Assembly (NCBI GenBank): GCA_013423325.1 | Contig: BLJB01000195.1 | Span: 1-55,195, forward strand | Direction: 5' to 3' | DNA length: 55,195 bases | From: Usnea hakonensis | Taxonomy: Eukaryota > Ascomycota > Lecanoromycetes > Lecanorales > Parmeliaceae | Part shown: positions 1 through 13,600 of the stretch, piece after piece | Position numbering within the stretch: position 1 is the stretch's first letter | Layout: each line of letters opens with the position of its first letter | The notes under the pieces: generated by a model | The model's database searches: none | The model's input: only the letters and a program-made list of their open reading frames with translations | What the model was told of the DNA's origin: nothing | Made by a program: the position numbers and the translations under genes

Positions 1-486
1 CTGCGAATGCGGCTAGCTAAAATAGGATACTAAATATATCCTTATCTTCTATCCGAGGCTAGGGCAATTTAGACCAGTACTTCTAGAGTCCGCGGGAACT
101 AGTGACCTACGGAGAATACTAACTACCCTAAGAGGGGCGAGNNAGGGGCGAGGGCGTTAACTAGATAGCTAATTTAATCCGGCCTCCTAGGCTAGTATTC
201 CCTAGCGAAAGACTAGTTATATAGGGGCGGAGCGACCTAGGTAACACTAGCGTCGGCACAAAGGGGGTAGAGGAATACGAGTGTAGGAGGTACCGAGCGA
301 TAGCAATCGAAGGTAGTATATAGACTCAAAATAGCAGAGATAAGTAGGAGTACGGTAAGGTTTTTCACCCTGATAGTAGCGATACTATAAAGGTTTCCCT
401 TACATCATTGCCATAGAGCTTCCCGTAATTATCTTTCACATAGTTAGATAGACACGAGTATGAATTCCAATCCAATCCAATCCAAT
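1..486 (+). mobile_element. 3' end of a Tad1-like LINE (copy C), youngest copy
   Basis: This stretch matches the 3' untranslated end of the LINE copy at 3854-9076 (its last ~480 bp, about 8590-9076) in the same orientation. It ends in a short AATCC repeat (about 464-486) where that copy has a mutated form. Unlike the rest of the isochore it still holds CA, TG and CG dinucleotides, so it has suffered much less RIP and probably inserted last. It sits inside the minus-strand LINE copy that resumes at 487. The body of this element lies left of the window. Two undetermined bases are at 142-143. It looks like an LTR because it occurs twice in the same direction, but the LINE coding regions and the target-site duplication behind the second copy argue for a LINE 3' UTR. 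Confidence 0.75.
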
Positions 487-2371
487 AAAAATATATTTTT
501 ATATTTATTTTACTTTTATATAATAGAAAGAATTTACTAGTTCTAAAATTATATAATAACTTTATATATATATTTTATTAAGATTTCTAGATTACTAAAA
601 TATTAATCTACTTTATTTCTAAATTATTAAGTAGTATTATTATTATTCCTAGTTTACCTCTTATATTATATTATAATATTATTAAAATCTAACTTTTTAT
701 TATAGAGAAGCTAGTATCTAGAAGTTTTATTTTTAAATATTTTATATTTAAATCTTTTAAATCTTAAATAATTAGATTACTTTTATTAATCTATAGATTT
801 CTATTTTAAGTAGAATCTTTAATAATATTTAGCTAGCTTTCTTTATTATAAATCTTTTTAATTTTTTTATTTTAGGAGCTTTTTTAAATATTTTATAATT
901 TTCTTTTTTATAACTATTTTCTATATTAATTATATTTTATATTCTCTTCTTTCTAGACGGGATTACTATAAATCTATTAATAGTCTTTAATACTTTAATA
1001 GGCTTTATCCTTTTTAGATTAAAGATTATTATTAATTTTAATATTAGTTTTTTTATAATCTTTTTAATCTTTTATCTCTTTTTTAAATATATTCTCTAAT
1101 ATATTATATAGTCCTTATTATTATATACTATATATATTTTATAGGCTTTTAGAGCTACTTTATTATATTTTTTAATATTATATTTCTAGTTATACTTAAT
1201 ATATCTAGTCTTATTTTTATAATAAATAGTTATATAGTTTTACTTCTAATAATTAAAATACTATATTATTTTATATATATAATATAATATCTTTTTTATC
1301 TTTTTTATTTTAACTAGATCTTTTAATATTAGTCTAGAAACTATTTCTTCTATAATAATATTAATAATTAATAATAAATACTTTTTTTTACTTTTTTTTA
1401 GAATTAGTCTTTTTATACTTACTATCTACTTTATCTTTATTATATTAAAGTCTAAATATAGTCTTTTATTATTTTTTTATATTTTTCTTTTTATAATTTT
1501 TTTATTTTTTATATTTATTATCTTAATTTTTATTTTATATGTTATTATAATATAAGTCCTTTTTACTACTTTTATAATTTTAAATTTTTTAATAATTTAG
1601 ATTAGATTTCCCTTTAGAAGCTCCTTTATCTTTATACTAATTATTTAGAATTCTATATCTCTACTCTTTAGTTACCGCGTTATTATAATATTTTTTAATA
1701 TATATTCTACTATCTTAAAGAATATAATAAGATTTTTATTAATTATTTTTATAATAGATATTTTCTCCTCTTCTTTCTCTATTTTAATTAGAAATTATTT
1801 TATTTATTTAAACTCTTCTATTATTTTTTTTTAGATTTATATTACTAGCCCTCTTTTTAAGTTCTATATTAATAATCTTATAAAGGGGTTACCTTTATTT
1901 TAGTATCCCTCTAAGGAGCCTTAAAGGGTTAAGATACTCGCTCTACTATTTATTAAATTTAAAGATCTATATATTTCTCTTTATATATAAGTTTCGAGAT
2001 TAATTTATTATTTTTTAATAAAAGTCTAAATATTTTTTAAATTCTTTATATATATTTTTTATATAGTTACGCTTAATTTTTTAAATAGTATATTTTTAAT
2101 AACTTCTAATATAATAATAATATTATTTATTTATTTCTTTTTATTTATCTAGTTTCTTTTAAGATTCCTTTTATTAGTTATCTCTCTTACCGGCTAATTA
2201 GGGGTCTAGATTATATATTTTTAACGCGTTTTTTTTATTATTATCTTATTTTCTCTACTTTTATTATTTATTCTACTCTCCTCTACCTCTACCCTAAATT
2301 ACTTATATATCTCGTACGCCTCGTTACCGCTATTAATTATAGATTGGAATAATCGTCCTTCCATTATCTTA
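487..2371 (-). mobile_element. RIP-degraded Tad1-like LINE (copy A), ORF1 part
   Basis: Read on the minus strand, this segment parallels about 3889-5712 of the plus-strand LINE copy B base for base apart from RIP-type changes. For example, about 1305-1500 is the reverse complement of about 4750-4890. Both copies share the start KI(M/I)(E/K)GRLFQS near 2371 and 3889. It covers the gag-like ORF1 with decayed zinc-knuckle segments and is full of stops. Its 3' half is missing in the window because LINE copy C (ending at 486) is inserted in it. It interrupts the gypsy element after its RNase H region. The exact right edge is uncertain by a few tens of bases. Confidence 0.75.
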
Positions 2372-3853
2372 TTAGTCCAAATTCTAGAATCTTTTATAGA
2401 CTCTAATCTTAAAGCTTTATTATAAAATATAAATAATTAATTTTTTTAGAAGTATAAAAGTCTTATTAATTATTTAAAATTAGATCTATTTATAGTTTAA
2501 GTCTCTAGATAAGATAATAGCTTTTTAGTAATCTTTTATAAAATAGTTTATAATAGCTTAAAAATCTTATTTTTCTATTTTTTAAAGATCTCTAGTTTTA
2601 AATCTTTTTACTTTTTAAAAATCTCTAGCTTTAAATTCTCTTATTTTAATTAATTTAAATTCTTTATAATATCTTTTAATATCTTATAATCTTTTATAAC
2701 TAAAGTAGTAGCTAGCTTAAAAAATAGAATTATAATATATAATATATTAGACTCGTTATAATCTATCCTTTTTAAGGGGGTATCTATAGGGTTCTATTTT
2801 TTAGATTAATACTAGATTTCGAAATTATATATTAATAGGAATTTGGTCTAATAGGTCTACCTTTAATTTAGAGTCTTCGTAATTAAGAAGAATTTTAAGT
2901 TATAATAATCTATAATAATTATAATCTAGTATAGCGAGCCTTCGAGATACTATTATTATATTTAGAATAATATTATAATAGTTAGTAATTTTTAATTAAG
3001 AGTACTATAATTTATTTCTATAAATATAAGTTTTCTATTATAGAATACTATTAAATAAATATAAATATTATCTTACTTTTATAAAAGAATACTTAAAATA
3101 ATATATATACTAGTATCTATCTTAATAATAAAGGGCCTTTAAAGGTTATAATATATTAATAGAAGAACTTTTATAAAGGTAGCCTTTAACTCTTTAAAAA
3201 TAAATTTAGTAGTAATTAATTAAATAAAAGACTTTAAAATCTTTATAAATTTAATTAGATCTTTAGCTATTCTATTATAGTCGTAGATAAATCTTTAATA
3301 GAAATTATAAAATCTTAAAAATAATTAGACTTATTTTATTATTTTAGAGATTAGTTAATTAGTAATTATAATAACCCTTTTTAGATCTATCGAGATACTA
3401 CTAGAACTAATAATATAATTTAGAAATTTAATAATATTAATTTTAAATTTATATTTTTTTAATTTAATAAAAAGGCTATAGACTCTAAAAGTATTTAGAA
3501 CTTATTTAATATACTTTTTATAATTATTAACGTTCTTTAAATAGATTAGAATATTATCTAGATATATAATTATAATAATATTAATAAGATATATAAGAGC
3601 CTTATTAATATATAATTAAAAAATTAAAAGGATATTAGCTAGCTTAAAAAATATTATATAATACTTAAATAATTTATATTTAATTTAGAAAGCCGTTTTT
3701 TATTTATTATTTTTTTTAACTCGAAGTAGATTATAAGCCCTTTAAAGATTAATTTTAATATATCTCTTTATATAATAAAGTTAATTAAAAATTTTAGAAA
3801 TTAATAGAATAGAATATTAATCTTTAATAATAATTATATTAAGGTCTTTATAG
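2372..3853 (-). mobile_element. Ty3/gypsy pol fragment: RT C-terminal part, RNase H and linker
   Basis: On the minus strand, starting at 3853 and reading leftwards, the decayed frames follow Ty3/gypsy reverse transcriptase. The order is the LNxIxIKDxYPLPLIS-type segment, a KTAFQIKY segment near 3700, the YLDDIL region near 3560, the FYRRFI-type region near 3270, and RNase H with KLTxxExNY and a QxEFLLIYNFEI segment near 2830. The polypeptide is the direct continuation of the gypsy fragment that ends at 9077; LINE copy B lies between them. CAA/CAG codons have become TAA/TAG and GAT has become AAT, as RIP predicts. The integrase would lie left of LINE copy A, outside the window. It cannot encode a working enzyme. 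Confidence 0.8.
3841..3853. repeat. Target-site duplication, left copy
   Basis: AAGGTCTTTATAG directly abuts the 5' end of LINE copy B and is repeated after its 3' end at 9077-9089. On the minus strand the bases encode the end of DYKDL of the gypsy reverse transcriptase, so removing the LINE and one copy restores a continuous gypsy frame. Confidence 0.85.
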
Positions 3854-6800
3854 AAAATATATACTATTTATTATACTAAGTATTATAATATAAGATAATA
3901 AAAGGACGATTATTCTAATCTATAGTTAATAGCGATAATAAGGTATATAAGGTATATAAGCGACTTAGAGTAGAGGTATAGAGAAGTAAAGCGAATAATA
4001 GGGATAAAGGAGATAAGGCGGTAGTAGAAAAAATATATTAAAAATATATAATCTAGGCCCCTAACTAGCCGGTAAAGGGGGTAACTAATAAAAGAAATTT
4101 TAGAAGAAACTAGATAAATAAAAAAAAATAAGCGAGTAATATTATTATTATATTAGAAATTATAGTATCTAGATCTTTATTAAAAAATAGTAAATTAATC
4201 TCGAAGCCTATATATAGAGAGAAGTATATAAATTTTAAAATTTAATAGATAATAAGATAAGTACTCTAATCCTTTAAAACTTTTTAAAAGAATACTAGAA
4301 TAAAGGTAACTTCTTTATAAAGTTATTAATATAAGATTTAAAAAAAGGGCTAGTAATATAGACCTAAAAAGAGATAATAAAAAAAATCTAGATAAATAAG
4401 ATAATTTTTAATTAGAATAGAAAAGAAAGAAGAGAGAATATCTATTATAAAAATAATTAATAAAAATCTTATTATATTTTTTAAGATAATAAAATATATA
4501 TTAAAAAATATTATAATAGTATAATAATTAAAGAGCGGGGATATAAAATTTTAAATAATTAATATAAAGATAAAAGAGCTTTTAGAGAGAGATCTAATCT
4601 AAATTACTAAAAAATTTAAGATTATAAAGATAGTAAAAAAGATTTATATTATAATAATATATAGAATAAGAATTAAGATAATAGATATAGAGAATAAAAA
4701 AGCTATAAAGAGGAAAATATAAAAGAATAATAAAAGACTATATTTAGGCCTTAATATAATAAAGATAAAGTAGATAGTAAGCGTAAAAAGACTAGCTTTA
4801 AAAGGGGGTAAAAAAAGATATTTATTATTAATTATTAATATTATTATAGAAGAAATAGCCTCTAGACTAGTATTAAAAGATCTAGTCAAGATAGAAAAAA
4901 TAAAAAAAATATTATACTATATATATAAAGTAATATAATATTTTAACTATTAGAAATAAGGCTATATAGTTATCTATTATAAAAATAAGATTAAATATAT
5001 TAAGTATAATTAGAAGTATAATATTAGAAAATATAATAAGATAGTTTTAGAAGTCTATAAAATATATATAATATATAATAATAAGGGCTATATAATATAC
5101 TAGAGAATATATTTAAAAAAGAGATAAAAGATTAAAAAAATTATAAAAAAGCTAATATTAAAATTAATAATAATCTTTAATCTAGAAGAGGTAAAGCCTA
5201 TTAAAGTATTAAAAACTATTAATAAATTTATAATAATTCTATCTAAAAAGAAGAGAATATAAAATATAATTAATATAAAAAGTAATTATAAAAAAGAAGA
5301 TTATAAAATATTTAGAAAAGCTTTTAAAATAGAAAGATTAAAAAGGTTTATAATAAAAAAGGCTAACTAAATATTATTAAAGATTCTATTTAAAATAGGA
5401 ATCTATAGACTAATAGAAATAATCTAATTATCTAAGACTTAAAAGATCTAGATATAAAATATCTAAAAATAGAACTTTTAGATATTAGCTTTTTTATAAT
5501 AGAAAGCTAGACTCTAATAATACTATAATATAATATAAAAGGTAAACTAGAAATAATAATAATATTATTTAATAATTTAAAAATAAAGTAGATTAATATC
5601 TTAATAATCTAAAAATCTTAATAGAATATATATATAAAGTTATTATATAACTCTAGAATTAGCGAATTCTTTCTATTATATAAAAATAAAATAAATATAA
5701 AAATATATCTTTATATTAATAAAAAAATTAATATTAATATATAAAAAGAAATATTTCTATTTAAAGATATTTATATTATTATTATAAAGCTTAAAGAAAA
5801 AGATAAAACTATTAAAAAAAAAAATTTAGATTTTTAATATATATAATTCTAATTTATTTCTAATTATTATTAATAATCTATTAAGTCTTCTAGTATTAAA
5901 AAAAGAGATCTAGAGATAAGAGGAATAAATAATAATAAAAAATTTTAACCTCTATTATTTAAACTAGAATAATTATAGAAGATTTAGTTACTATAGAGAA
6001 ATAGATAAGCTATTAAAAATAATTATAAAAATAAATATAAAACTCGCGCTTTTTAAAAACTTTATAATTTAAAAAGTAAAAAATAGTAAAAACATTATAA
6101 ATCTTATTTTTATAATATTAAAATTAATAAAAATAATAAAATTATATAGAATATATCTAAATCTATAAATAGACTTTAACTACTTTCTAATATATATAAA
6201 GTTTAATCTATTAATAGAAAAAGTCTCTACTATTAAAAGAAAAATATAAAAAATAATAAAGCTAGAAATTATATAGATTATAATTTAAGAACTAGTTTAC
6301 TTTTTATTTTTTAACTAGCTAAAAATTAAAAAAGAGATAAATAAATATTTAAAGAATATTATAATAGATTTAAAAAAAATAGTAAAAAAGACTATTTTTT
6401 AGATTAAATTATTAAATAAAACTTAATTATTCTAGAATTATAGTTATAGTAAGACTACGTAGAAAGTAAAATACTTTATAATTAAATATTAATATAATTA
6501 AGAAAACTAGAAAAAAAAGAAATAATATATAACTTTAAAATATTAAAATAAAGTAATTAGTAGAGCTAAAATATTTAATTTTAAATAAAGGGTTTATAAA
6601 GTAGAGGAATTATAAAAGGGAATTTAGAGACTAGCTAAATAAATTAAATAAAATAATATAAATTTAAAATTACTATTTAAATTTCTAGTATTTAAAGATA
6701 GAGAAGTTAATCTAATAAAATTATTTAAAAATAAAATAAAAATATTTTAAAAAATATTCTTTCTATCTTTTCTATAAATAGATTTTATTAATATTAAAAA

Positions 6801-9076
6801 TATAGTCTATTTAGATTTAATTAAAATAATTATAAAATTAATAGAGAAAAAGATTAAAATAGCTATCTTTTATTCTAAATAGAATAAAGTTCTAAAGATA
6901 GATAAAATATTAAATAGATTTTTAAGATTAATTATTAATAAGGCTCTTTTATAGCTTACTAAACTCTTCTAGATATATATAGATCTAGATTATTATTTAA
7001 AAGAGTTTAAAGTTATTAATATAATAATTTTTTATAAATCGAGTAAAAATAACTATTTTAAATTAAAATTATATTAATTAATTACTTTATTAAGTACTTT
7101 AAGGAAGACCTTAGAAATAGTTATAACTAAGAGATTTAGTAATTATATAAAAAAATATAACCTTCTTTTTTTAGAATAAATAGATATATAGAGAAAGTGG
7201 TCTACTAAAATAATCTTAGAGATAATTATAAATATAATATATATAATTTAAAGTAGTAGTAAATAATATATAACTAGCCTACTTTCTTTAGATATAGTAG
7301 AGGTATTTAATAATATATTCTATAAGTAGCTTCTTTATAATTTTAAATTTAAAGAGATCTCTTTTTAAATAGTAAACTAGATATCGAGCTTTCTTATAAA
7401 GAGAGTAATATTAATAATATTAAAATAGAAAATAAATAAGATAGAACTAATAGAAATAGAGATTTTATAAAGATTTTTAATATCCTCTATATTATTTCTA
7501 TTTTTTAATATATCGCTTATTAAAAAGTATTTAAAATTAAAGTTAAACCTTTAAATTAAAGGCTTTATTAATAACGTTTATCTATTAATATATAAAAAGA
7601 GTATAAAGACTAATTATATAATATTTAAAATAATTTATAAAATATATTTAAAATAGATAAAAATATATAGAATAATTTTTGCCTTTAAAAAGTATAAGTT
7701 AATCTATTTTATTAGAAAATTAAAATACTTTAATATAAAAGCTATAATAAATTTAGAAATAATAATTATAAAGTTAAAAGATAATATATAGATCTTAGAT
7801 CTATATATAGATAGAAAATTAAGATAGAATTTCTATTTTAAAAAAATAAAAATTAAAATAGTATCTTAATATCTTATACTATTAATAATAATAGCCTCGA
7901 TATAGAGAATAATATTAAATTAAGTATATATAATATATTAGATTATTATTTAGCTAGTAATAATATATATAGTAGCTATTTAGTATAATTTAGAAAATAT
8001 ATAAGAAGTAATAAAGATACTAGAAAAATAATTAAAGATAATCTAGAATAAATATTTAAAATATATCTTAAGAGTATATAAAATAATAAATATTAGAGAA
8101 TTAGAAATAGAGATAGATATTTTTTATATATAGATTTTTTTAGATCTAGTAATCCTCTATTACTAAGTTTTTAGGGGCGTATATAAGATTATAAAAATTA
8201 GAAATATATATATTTATAGAGTATTTTAGGGGAAATAAAATTATAAGATAAAGGTACTATTAATATCTATAATAGAGAAGTATTTATAGGCCGAGAATAT
8301 CCTTTTTAGAGAAAGGTAAAAATAATATAATATAAAGAAAAGAGAAAGAAAGGAGATAGAAATAATAAAAAGAAAAATATAAAACTAAGATAATATAATC
8401 TAATATATCTTATAGAAAGATTATTATATAAGTATATTTAAAAATAAGAGGATATTAGTTTAAAGTCTTAAAGATTAGAAAATAAAAAGAATACTTTATT
8501 ATAATTTTATAAAAGTTAAAAGCTCTATCTTAATCTAGATATAAATAGAGAAGATCGGACTAATATAGTTCCTCTTCTATTATAAGATTCTAGATATTTA
8601 TATAGCTAACTATAAATATAACTAATTAAAATAAAATATTAAATATATTCTTATCTTTTATTTAAGATTAAAGTAATTTAAATTAGTATTTCTAAAATCT
8701 ATAAAAACTAGTAATCTATAAAAAATACTAATTATTTTAAGAGAGGCGAGAGTATTAATTAGATAACTAATTTAATTTAGTCTTTTAGATTAGTATTCTC
8801 TAATAAAAGACTAGTTATATAAGGGCGGAATAATCTAAAAGATATTAATATTAATATAAAGAGAATAAAGGAATACGAGTATAAAAGATATTAAGTAATA
8901 ATAATTAAAAATAGTATATAGACTTAAAATAGCGGAGATAAATAAGAGTATAATAAGATTTTTTATTTTAATAATAATAATGTTATAAAGGTTTCCTTTA
9001 TATTATTACTATAGAGCTTCCTATAATTATCTTTTATATAGTTAGATAGATACGAGTATGAATTTTAATCTAATCT
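3854..9076 (+). mobile_element. Nearly complete Tad1-clade LINE (copy B), dead by RIP
   Basis: The element is 5.2 kb and flanked by the 13-bp direct repeat AAGGTCTTTATAG at 3841-3853 and 9077-9089. ORF1 (about 3890-5700) ends in gag-like zinc knuckles, still readable near 4938-4982 as CxxCxxxGHxxxxC with the cysteines turned to tyrosines. ORF2 begins with an AP-endonuclease: an NFNLYYL segment near 5950 for the family's DFNLHHP. A Tad1-type reverse transcriptase follows at about 6860-7900. Its catalytic GFxDDxxLL motif reads GFINNVYLLIYK near 7561-7596, the two aspartates lost by G-to-A change. A conserved 3' UTR (about 8590-9060) ends in degraded AATCC repeats. Stops occur throughout all frames. 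Family known from Neurospora Tad1; the assignment rests on motif order read by eye. Confidence 0.82.
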
Positions 9077-9089
9077 AAGGTCTTTATAG
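9077..9089. repeat. Target-site duplication, right copy
   Basis: Second copy of the 13-bp repeat AAGGTCTTTATAG, immediately after the AATCC-derived tail of LINE copy B. A 13-bp duplication suits target-primed LINE insertion better than LTR integration, which gives 4-6 bp. Confidence 0.85.
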
Positions 9090-10600
9090 TCTATATAAAG
9101 GCGTAGCCCTCTATCTTTCTTTTTAATAAATAGGATAGATACTCTTATAGAAGATTTAGAGTATTTAATAAAATTTAATTTTAGATTTTATTTAATATAG
9201 TCTTTTAGTACTCCTAACTTAACCTTAAAAAGATTATAGAGAGGTTTAAAAGGAGGTATTACCCCTAGCTAGAGATCTATCGAATAATTAAGTTTATCTT
9301 TATAAGGGGGTAGCTTAATACTCGTATTCTTACTAAAAATATTAGTATATTTAATATATATTATTAAGAGGATCTTAGCTTTACTAGGCCCTATTAAGGC
9401 CTCTAAAAAGGCGTAATAGATATATATAATCTCGTCTCTAATCTCTTTTTTAAAGTCGAATTATTATAATATTCTAATTTTTTTTATTATAATTATTTAG
9501 TCTATTTTTTAATTAATAATAGAATTTATTTTTTAAAGCTATAATAGATCTAAGATAATTTATTAGCCCTTTATTAGAATAGCTTAAAAGATATAATAAT
9601 AATTATTAATTCTAATTTAATATAGAGTATTAGAGGATATCGGGCTAATAGTATTTCTATTAATATTAATTATCTTAGCTATTTTTATACGTAATAGTAT
9701 AATTCTTAAAGATTTAATAAAGGATATTTTAATAAAGTTAGTAATTATCTTATAATCTATTAATATTTATAGTTATAATTAGGTAGTTATATTATTACAA
9801 ATTTAAATTTAGATAGTAATATTATTTTTTTAGTTATATCTATATTTTTAAAAGTTTTAAAAGATTATTTATAATAATTTCTATTTTAAGGCCTTTTCTA
9901 ATTCTATAAGTTATTTATCTTACTTATATAGTTCCGATCTTAATAGAGTTAGAGATATTAAATATTTAATTTAGTCTTTAGAGGCCCTTTAGTCCTATAA
10001 TATAATTTTAACTATTACGAGTACCCTTTTAAATAATTATAATTTAATAGTATTTTAATATAATTCTTTATCTAATATCTCTTAATATTATAATATATAT
10101 ATACCTTAATCTCTTATTTCTTCTTTTAATAATTATTATAGATATTAGCTTATTTAGTCTTATTAGTTCTAGAGGTATTATCTAATTAGGGTAATTATAA
10201 TTAGGGTCTATTAAACTCTTTAATAGTAGTAGTAAATTAAATCTTTTTCTATCTATTATTTTCTATATTATCTTTATCTTCGATAGTCCTTTTATCTATT
10301 TTAATATAGTTTTCTACTTATTAAGCTATTTATTTAAACTTTATAAAAATACTTAATAATATTATTTAAGATTAATAAATTTAATTAAGTATTTTAAATA
10401 ATAATTTTCTCTTAAACGCGTAATAAATAGCGAAGTTATTCTAAAAAAGGTCTATTATAAAGGTCTTAAAATAATTAATAAAGTCTTAAATAGATTTAGA
10501 GGATCTTATATAAATATATTTTATTTTAAATTCTACGTTTAATACTATATTTTTAATAGAGTAATTTTCTAATAATTACTCTTATAATAATTTCTAGTTC
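9090..10600 (-). mobile_element. Ty3/gypsy fragment: gag, protease-like region and start of RT
   Basis: On the minus strand, reading leftwards from about 10,600, a gag-like helical region comes first and an aspartic-protease-like stretch follows (about 9450-9700). Then comes the classic N-terminal gypsy RT block: LPPYKDKLNYSIDL near 9290, and FIKYSKSSIRVSILFIKKKD followed by LRLYIDYKDL at about 9080-9170. The frame runs straight into the fragment at 3853-2372. RIP stops are scattered through it. No LTR or primer-binding site could be recognised, and the right edge against the copia element is uncertain by about 100 bp. Confidence 0.75.
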
Positions 10601-10639
10601 TCGAAGATACTTCGATTCTCTATTAGTTTTATTAATTAG

Positions 10640-13600
10640 GTTTATTTCTTAATTTTTAGACCTAGGTAGAAATATATAATAGATATTTAAATAGCTAAGC
10701 CTTTAATTAATTATAGATTAAAGAAATTATTTAAATTTATAATTTATAATTTAATATCTATAAGAGGCCCTATAAAGAGCGGAGGCTTAATTTTTTAATT
10801 TTATATTATAGTTAATATTTTTATAGATAGAGCTATTATAATATTACCCCTTATTATATAAAAGGATATTAGGTTTTTAAGATCTATAAATACTCTTCCC
10901 CTTTAGGAATAAAAAGAAGCGTATAATATTATCTCCCTTTTAAGAACTTATATCTACTCTAATAATTATCTAATAGTCTCTTAACTAATAGAGGTATCTA
11001 GATTTAATAGTAATTTATTTATCTATATTATTAATAGCTTATCTATCCGTATTAGGGAGAAAGATAGGGTTAGAAAATCTTTATTTAGTCTCTAAAAGAT
11101 TACTATTTTATAGTATTCTATTATACTATTATAGATCGAGCTTCTAGATATAATAAGAATTAATATAGTAATATTAAGCCTAATAGGCCTTATTATATAA
11201 TCTCGTTTAAAGTACTTAATATAATAGTAATTATAGTCTTAATTTTTAAGAATAATAAAAGATTTAGAGTACTTAAGATTTATATATAAGAGGCCTTTAA
11301 GGCCTAGTCGTACCTTTCTAGACTAAGCTATTAGTACCTTCCTAGACCAAGCTATTAAGCTATATAAGCTATGCGCTCACACTATTAAACTCCTAATATA
11401 ATAGGGTTTAGACTCGTACTATTTAATCTATATAATATCTAACTATTTAGTCTTTAAGATATATACTCCTACTACTAGTAATAACTATTAGTTAATTAGG
11501 GGGATTAAGGGATCTCTTAAGCTAGTTAATAAAAATAAAATTAAATTTAAATTTAATATTAATAATTAATATTATTTTCTAATCTTTAATAATATTCTCT
11601 ATATTTCTAGCTTATCTATAAACCTAATTTCTTAGGGTAAACTAATATAATTAGGTTACTTAATAAAAATTATTTCTAGAGGAATTAAGATTAGAATAAA
11701 AAAAATTACTATCTAATTTATTAATAATAATATTTATTAGTTTAACATATAGAAAGATAAGTCTAAGCTATTATTTACTATATTAATTCTAATATTAAAG
11801 TAAATCTCTAAATTTTATTTATCTTTAAGATATAAATCCCGCTTAGCTATAATAGTTACTAATTCTATTAGAGGTCCTATTATCTTCTCTATATCTATTA
11901 AAAAGCGTTCCTATAGCTCTCGCTATAATTTTAACTCTAGTATTAGCTCTATATCTAATTATAATAGTTTAGATTTAGAGTTAGCTTTAGATTCGGTTTT
12001 AGATTTAGCTTTAAATTTAAATTCGAATTTCAACTCTATAATTTCTAATTATAAGAATAAGTTATAAAAGAGATAAAAGCGTAAATCTAATCCTAAAACT
12101 ATAACTTACTATTATTATTATCTAGAGTACTCTAGAAATATATAATAGCTTAAATACTATAATATCGACCTATTTAAAAAAGTTATAAATAAGGTACTTT
12201 ATATATTTTACGCTATTAAGAAGATATAATAAATTAGATATACTTCTTATATTTACTATAATAAGTAATATTTAGATCTTATCTATAATAATCTTAATAT
12301 AATAAAGGAAACTAAATTTAATTTTAAATACTTTATTACCTTTTTTAATAACTATATAAAAATCTTTAAAATAGAAGTCCTCCGCTTTAAAGATAAAATA
12401 TTTATTATATTTTACTATTACTTTATATATAATAAAAAAGAAGACTTCTAGTATAATAGATTATAAATAGACTAGAATAACAAATACTTTAACTATAAAT
12501 TTAATTAATTTTATAATAATAGTAATATTATATAGAAGCTTACTATTTTAAATAACTCTAAATAAAATAACTCCTTTAAAAGACTTAATTAGGATCTAAA
12601 AGAATATATCTTTATTATAATAAAAAAGATAGATCTCTCTATAGAGTATTAATCTTAATTAATAATAATAGCTAGTTATTTATATAATTATTATTTTATT
12701 TAGAGCTATAAGTTAATCCCCTATAAAGCTAATATTAGTATATAGTTAAAATTAAAGTATCTTTATCTTATTAACTTCTATAACTAATACTTTACTTAAA
12801 AGTCTAATATTAGCTAGAAAACTAATTAGAATTATACTATTATTAAAAGTTTTATTAGATTTCTAAAATATAAAGAAGATTAAATCTATTAGATATTATT
12901 AAATAATAAAAGGACTTTTTATACCTCTTAAATAATATAGAGAAAGATTCTATCTAAATTCCTTTATATTAAATAGTTAAAGTCCTCTCTAATAGGGGAA
13001 ATATTACTATTATTAATAATATCGATTTAGTCTAGAAAAGGCTTAATATCTATCGCCGTAAACCCCTAAATTATTATTATAGAAGATAAACTAGTATTTA
13101 CTTCTATTTCTACTTCTACTTTTATCTCTATAACCTCTATTATACTAATATTAATACCTATTAATACTCTATTAATTTTAAGCTCGATAAGTTTAGAATT
13201 ATTTAGACTTCTTATAAATTATCTTAAACTATAATATTATAATCTTTTATTAGATCCTCTAGCCTTATTTATATTTATTATTTAAGAATTCTATAAGTTT
13301 AAGAGCTATAATAAAACTATTTTAAATAATAACTCTAATAATAATAATTAAAAAGTTATTATAAAAAATAAAATTAACTCGTTAATAGAAAATAAAATAT
13401 AGGAGCTAATAGATTATTTATTAAATTATAAATCTCTAAAAAGTAAATAGATATTTATCTTAAAATAAGGCTTTAAAGAAAAAATTACTTATTATAAAAT
13501 ATACTAGATAATACTAAAATACTCTTAGCGTAAAAGCTTAGATTATAATAAGATTTTTATTTTAATTATTAAGTCTATAAGTTATAAAGTCTTATTTACT

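Noticed and set aside
4644..4889. 81-codon minus-strand ORF with hydrophobic translation
   Set aside because: It is the antisense of RIP-mutated LINE ORF1; the Ile/Leu/Phe-rich translation comes from AT richness.
1..9076. Pair of LTRs at 1-486 and about 8590-9076 bounding one LTR retrotransposon
   Set aside because: Sequence before the second copy reads as a LINE (AP-endonuclease and Tad1-like RT) and a 13-bp duplication follows it. The first copy ends in AATCC repeats and lies inside an opposite-strand LINE. Both are LINE 3' UTRs.
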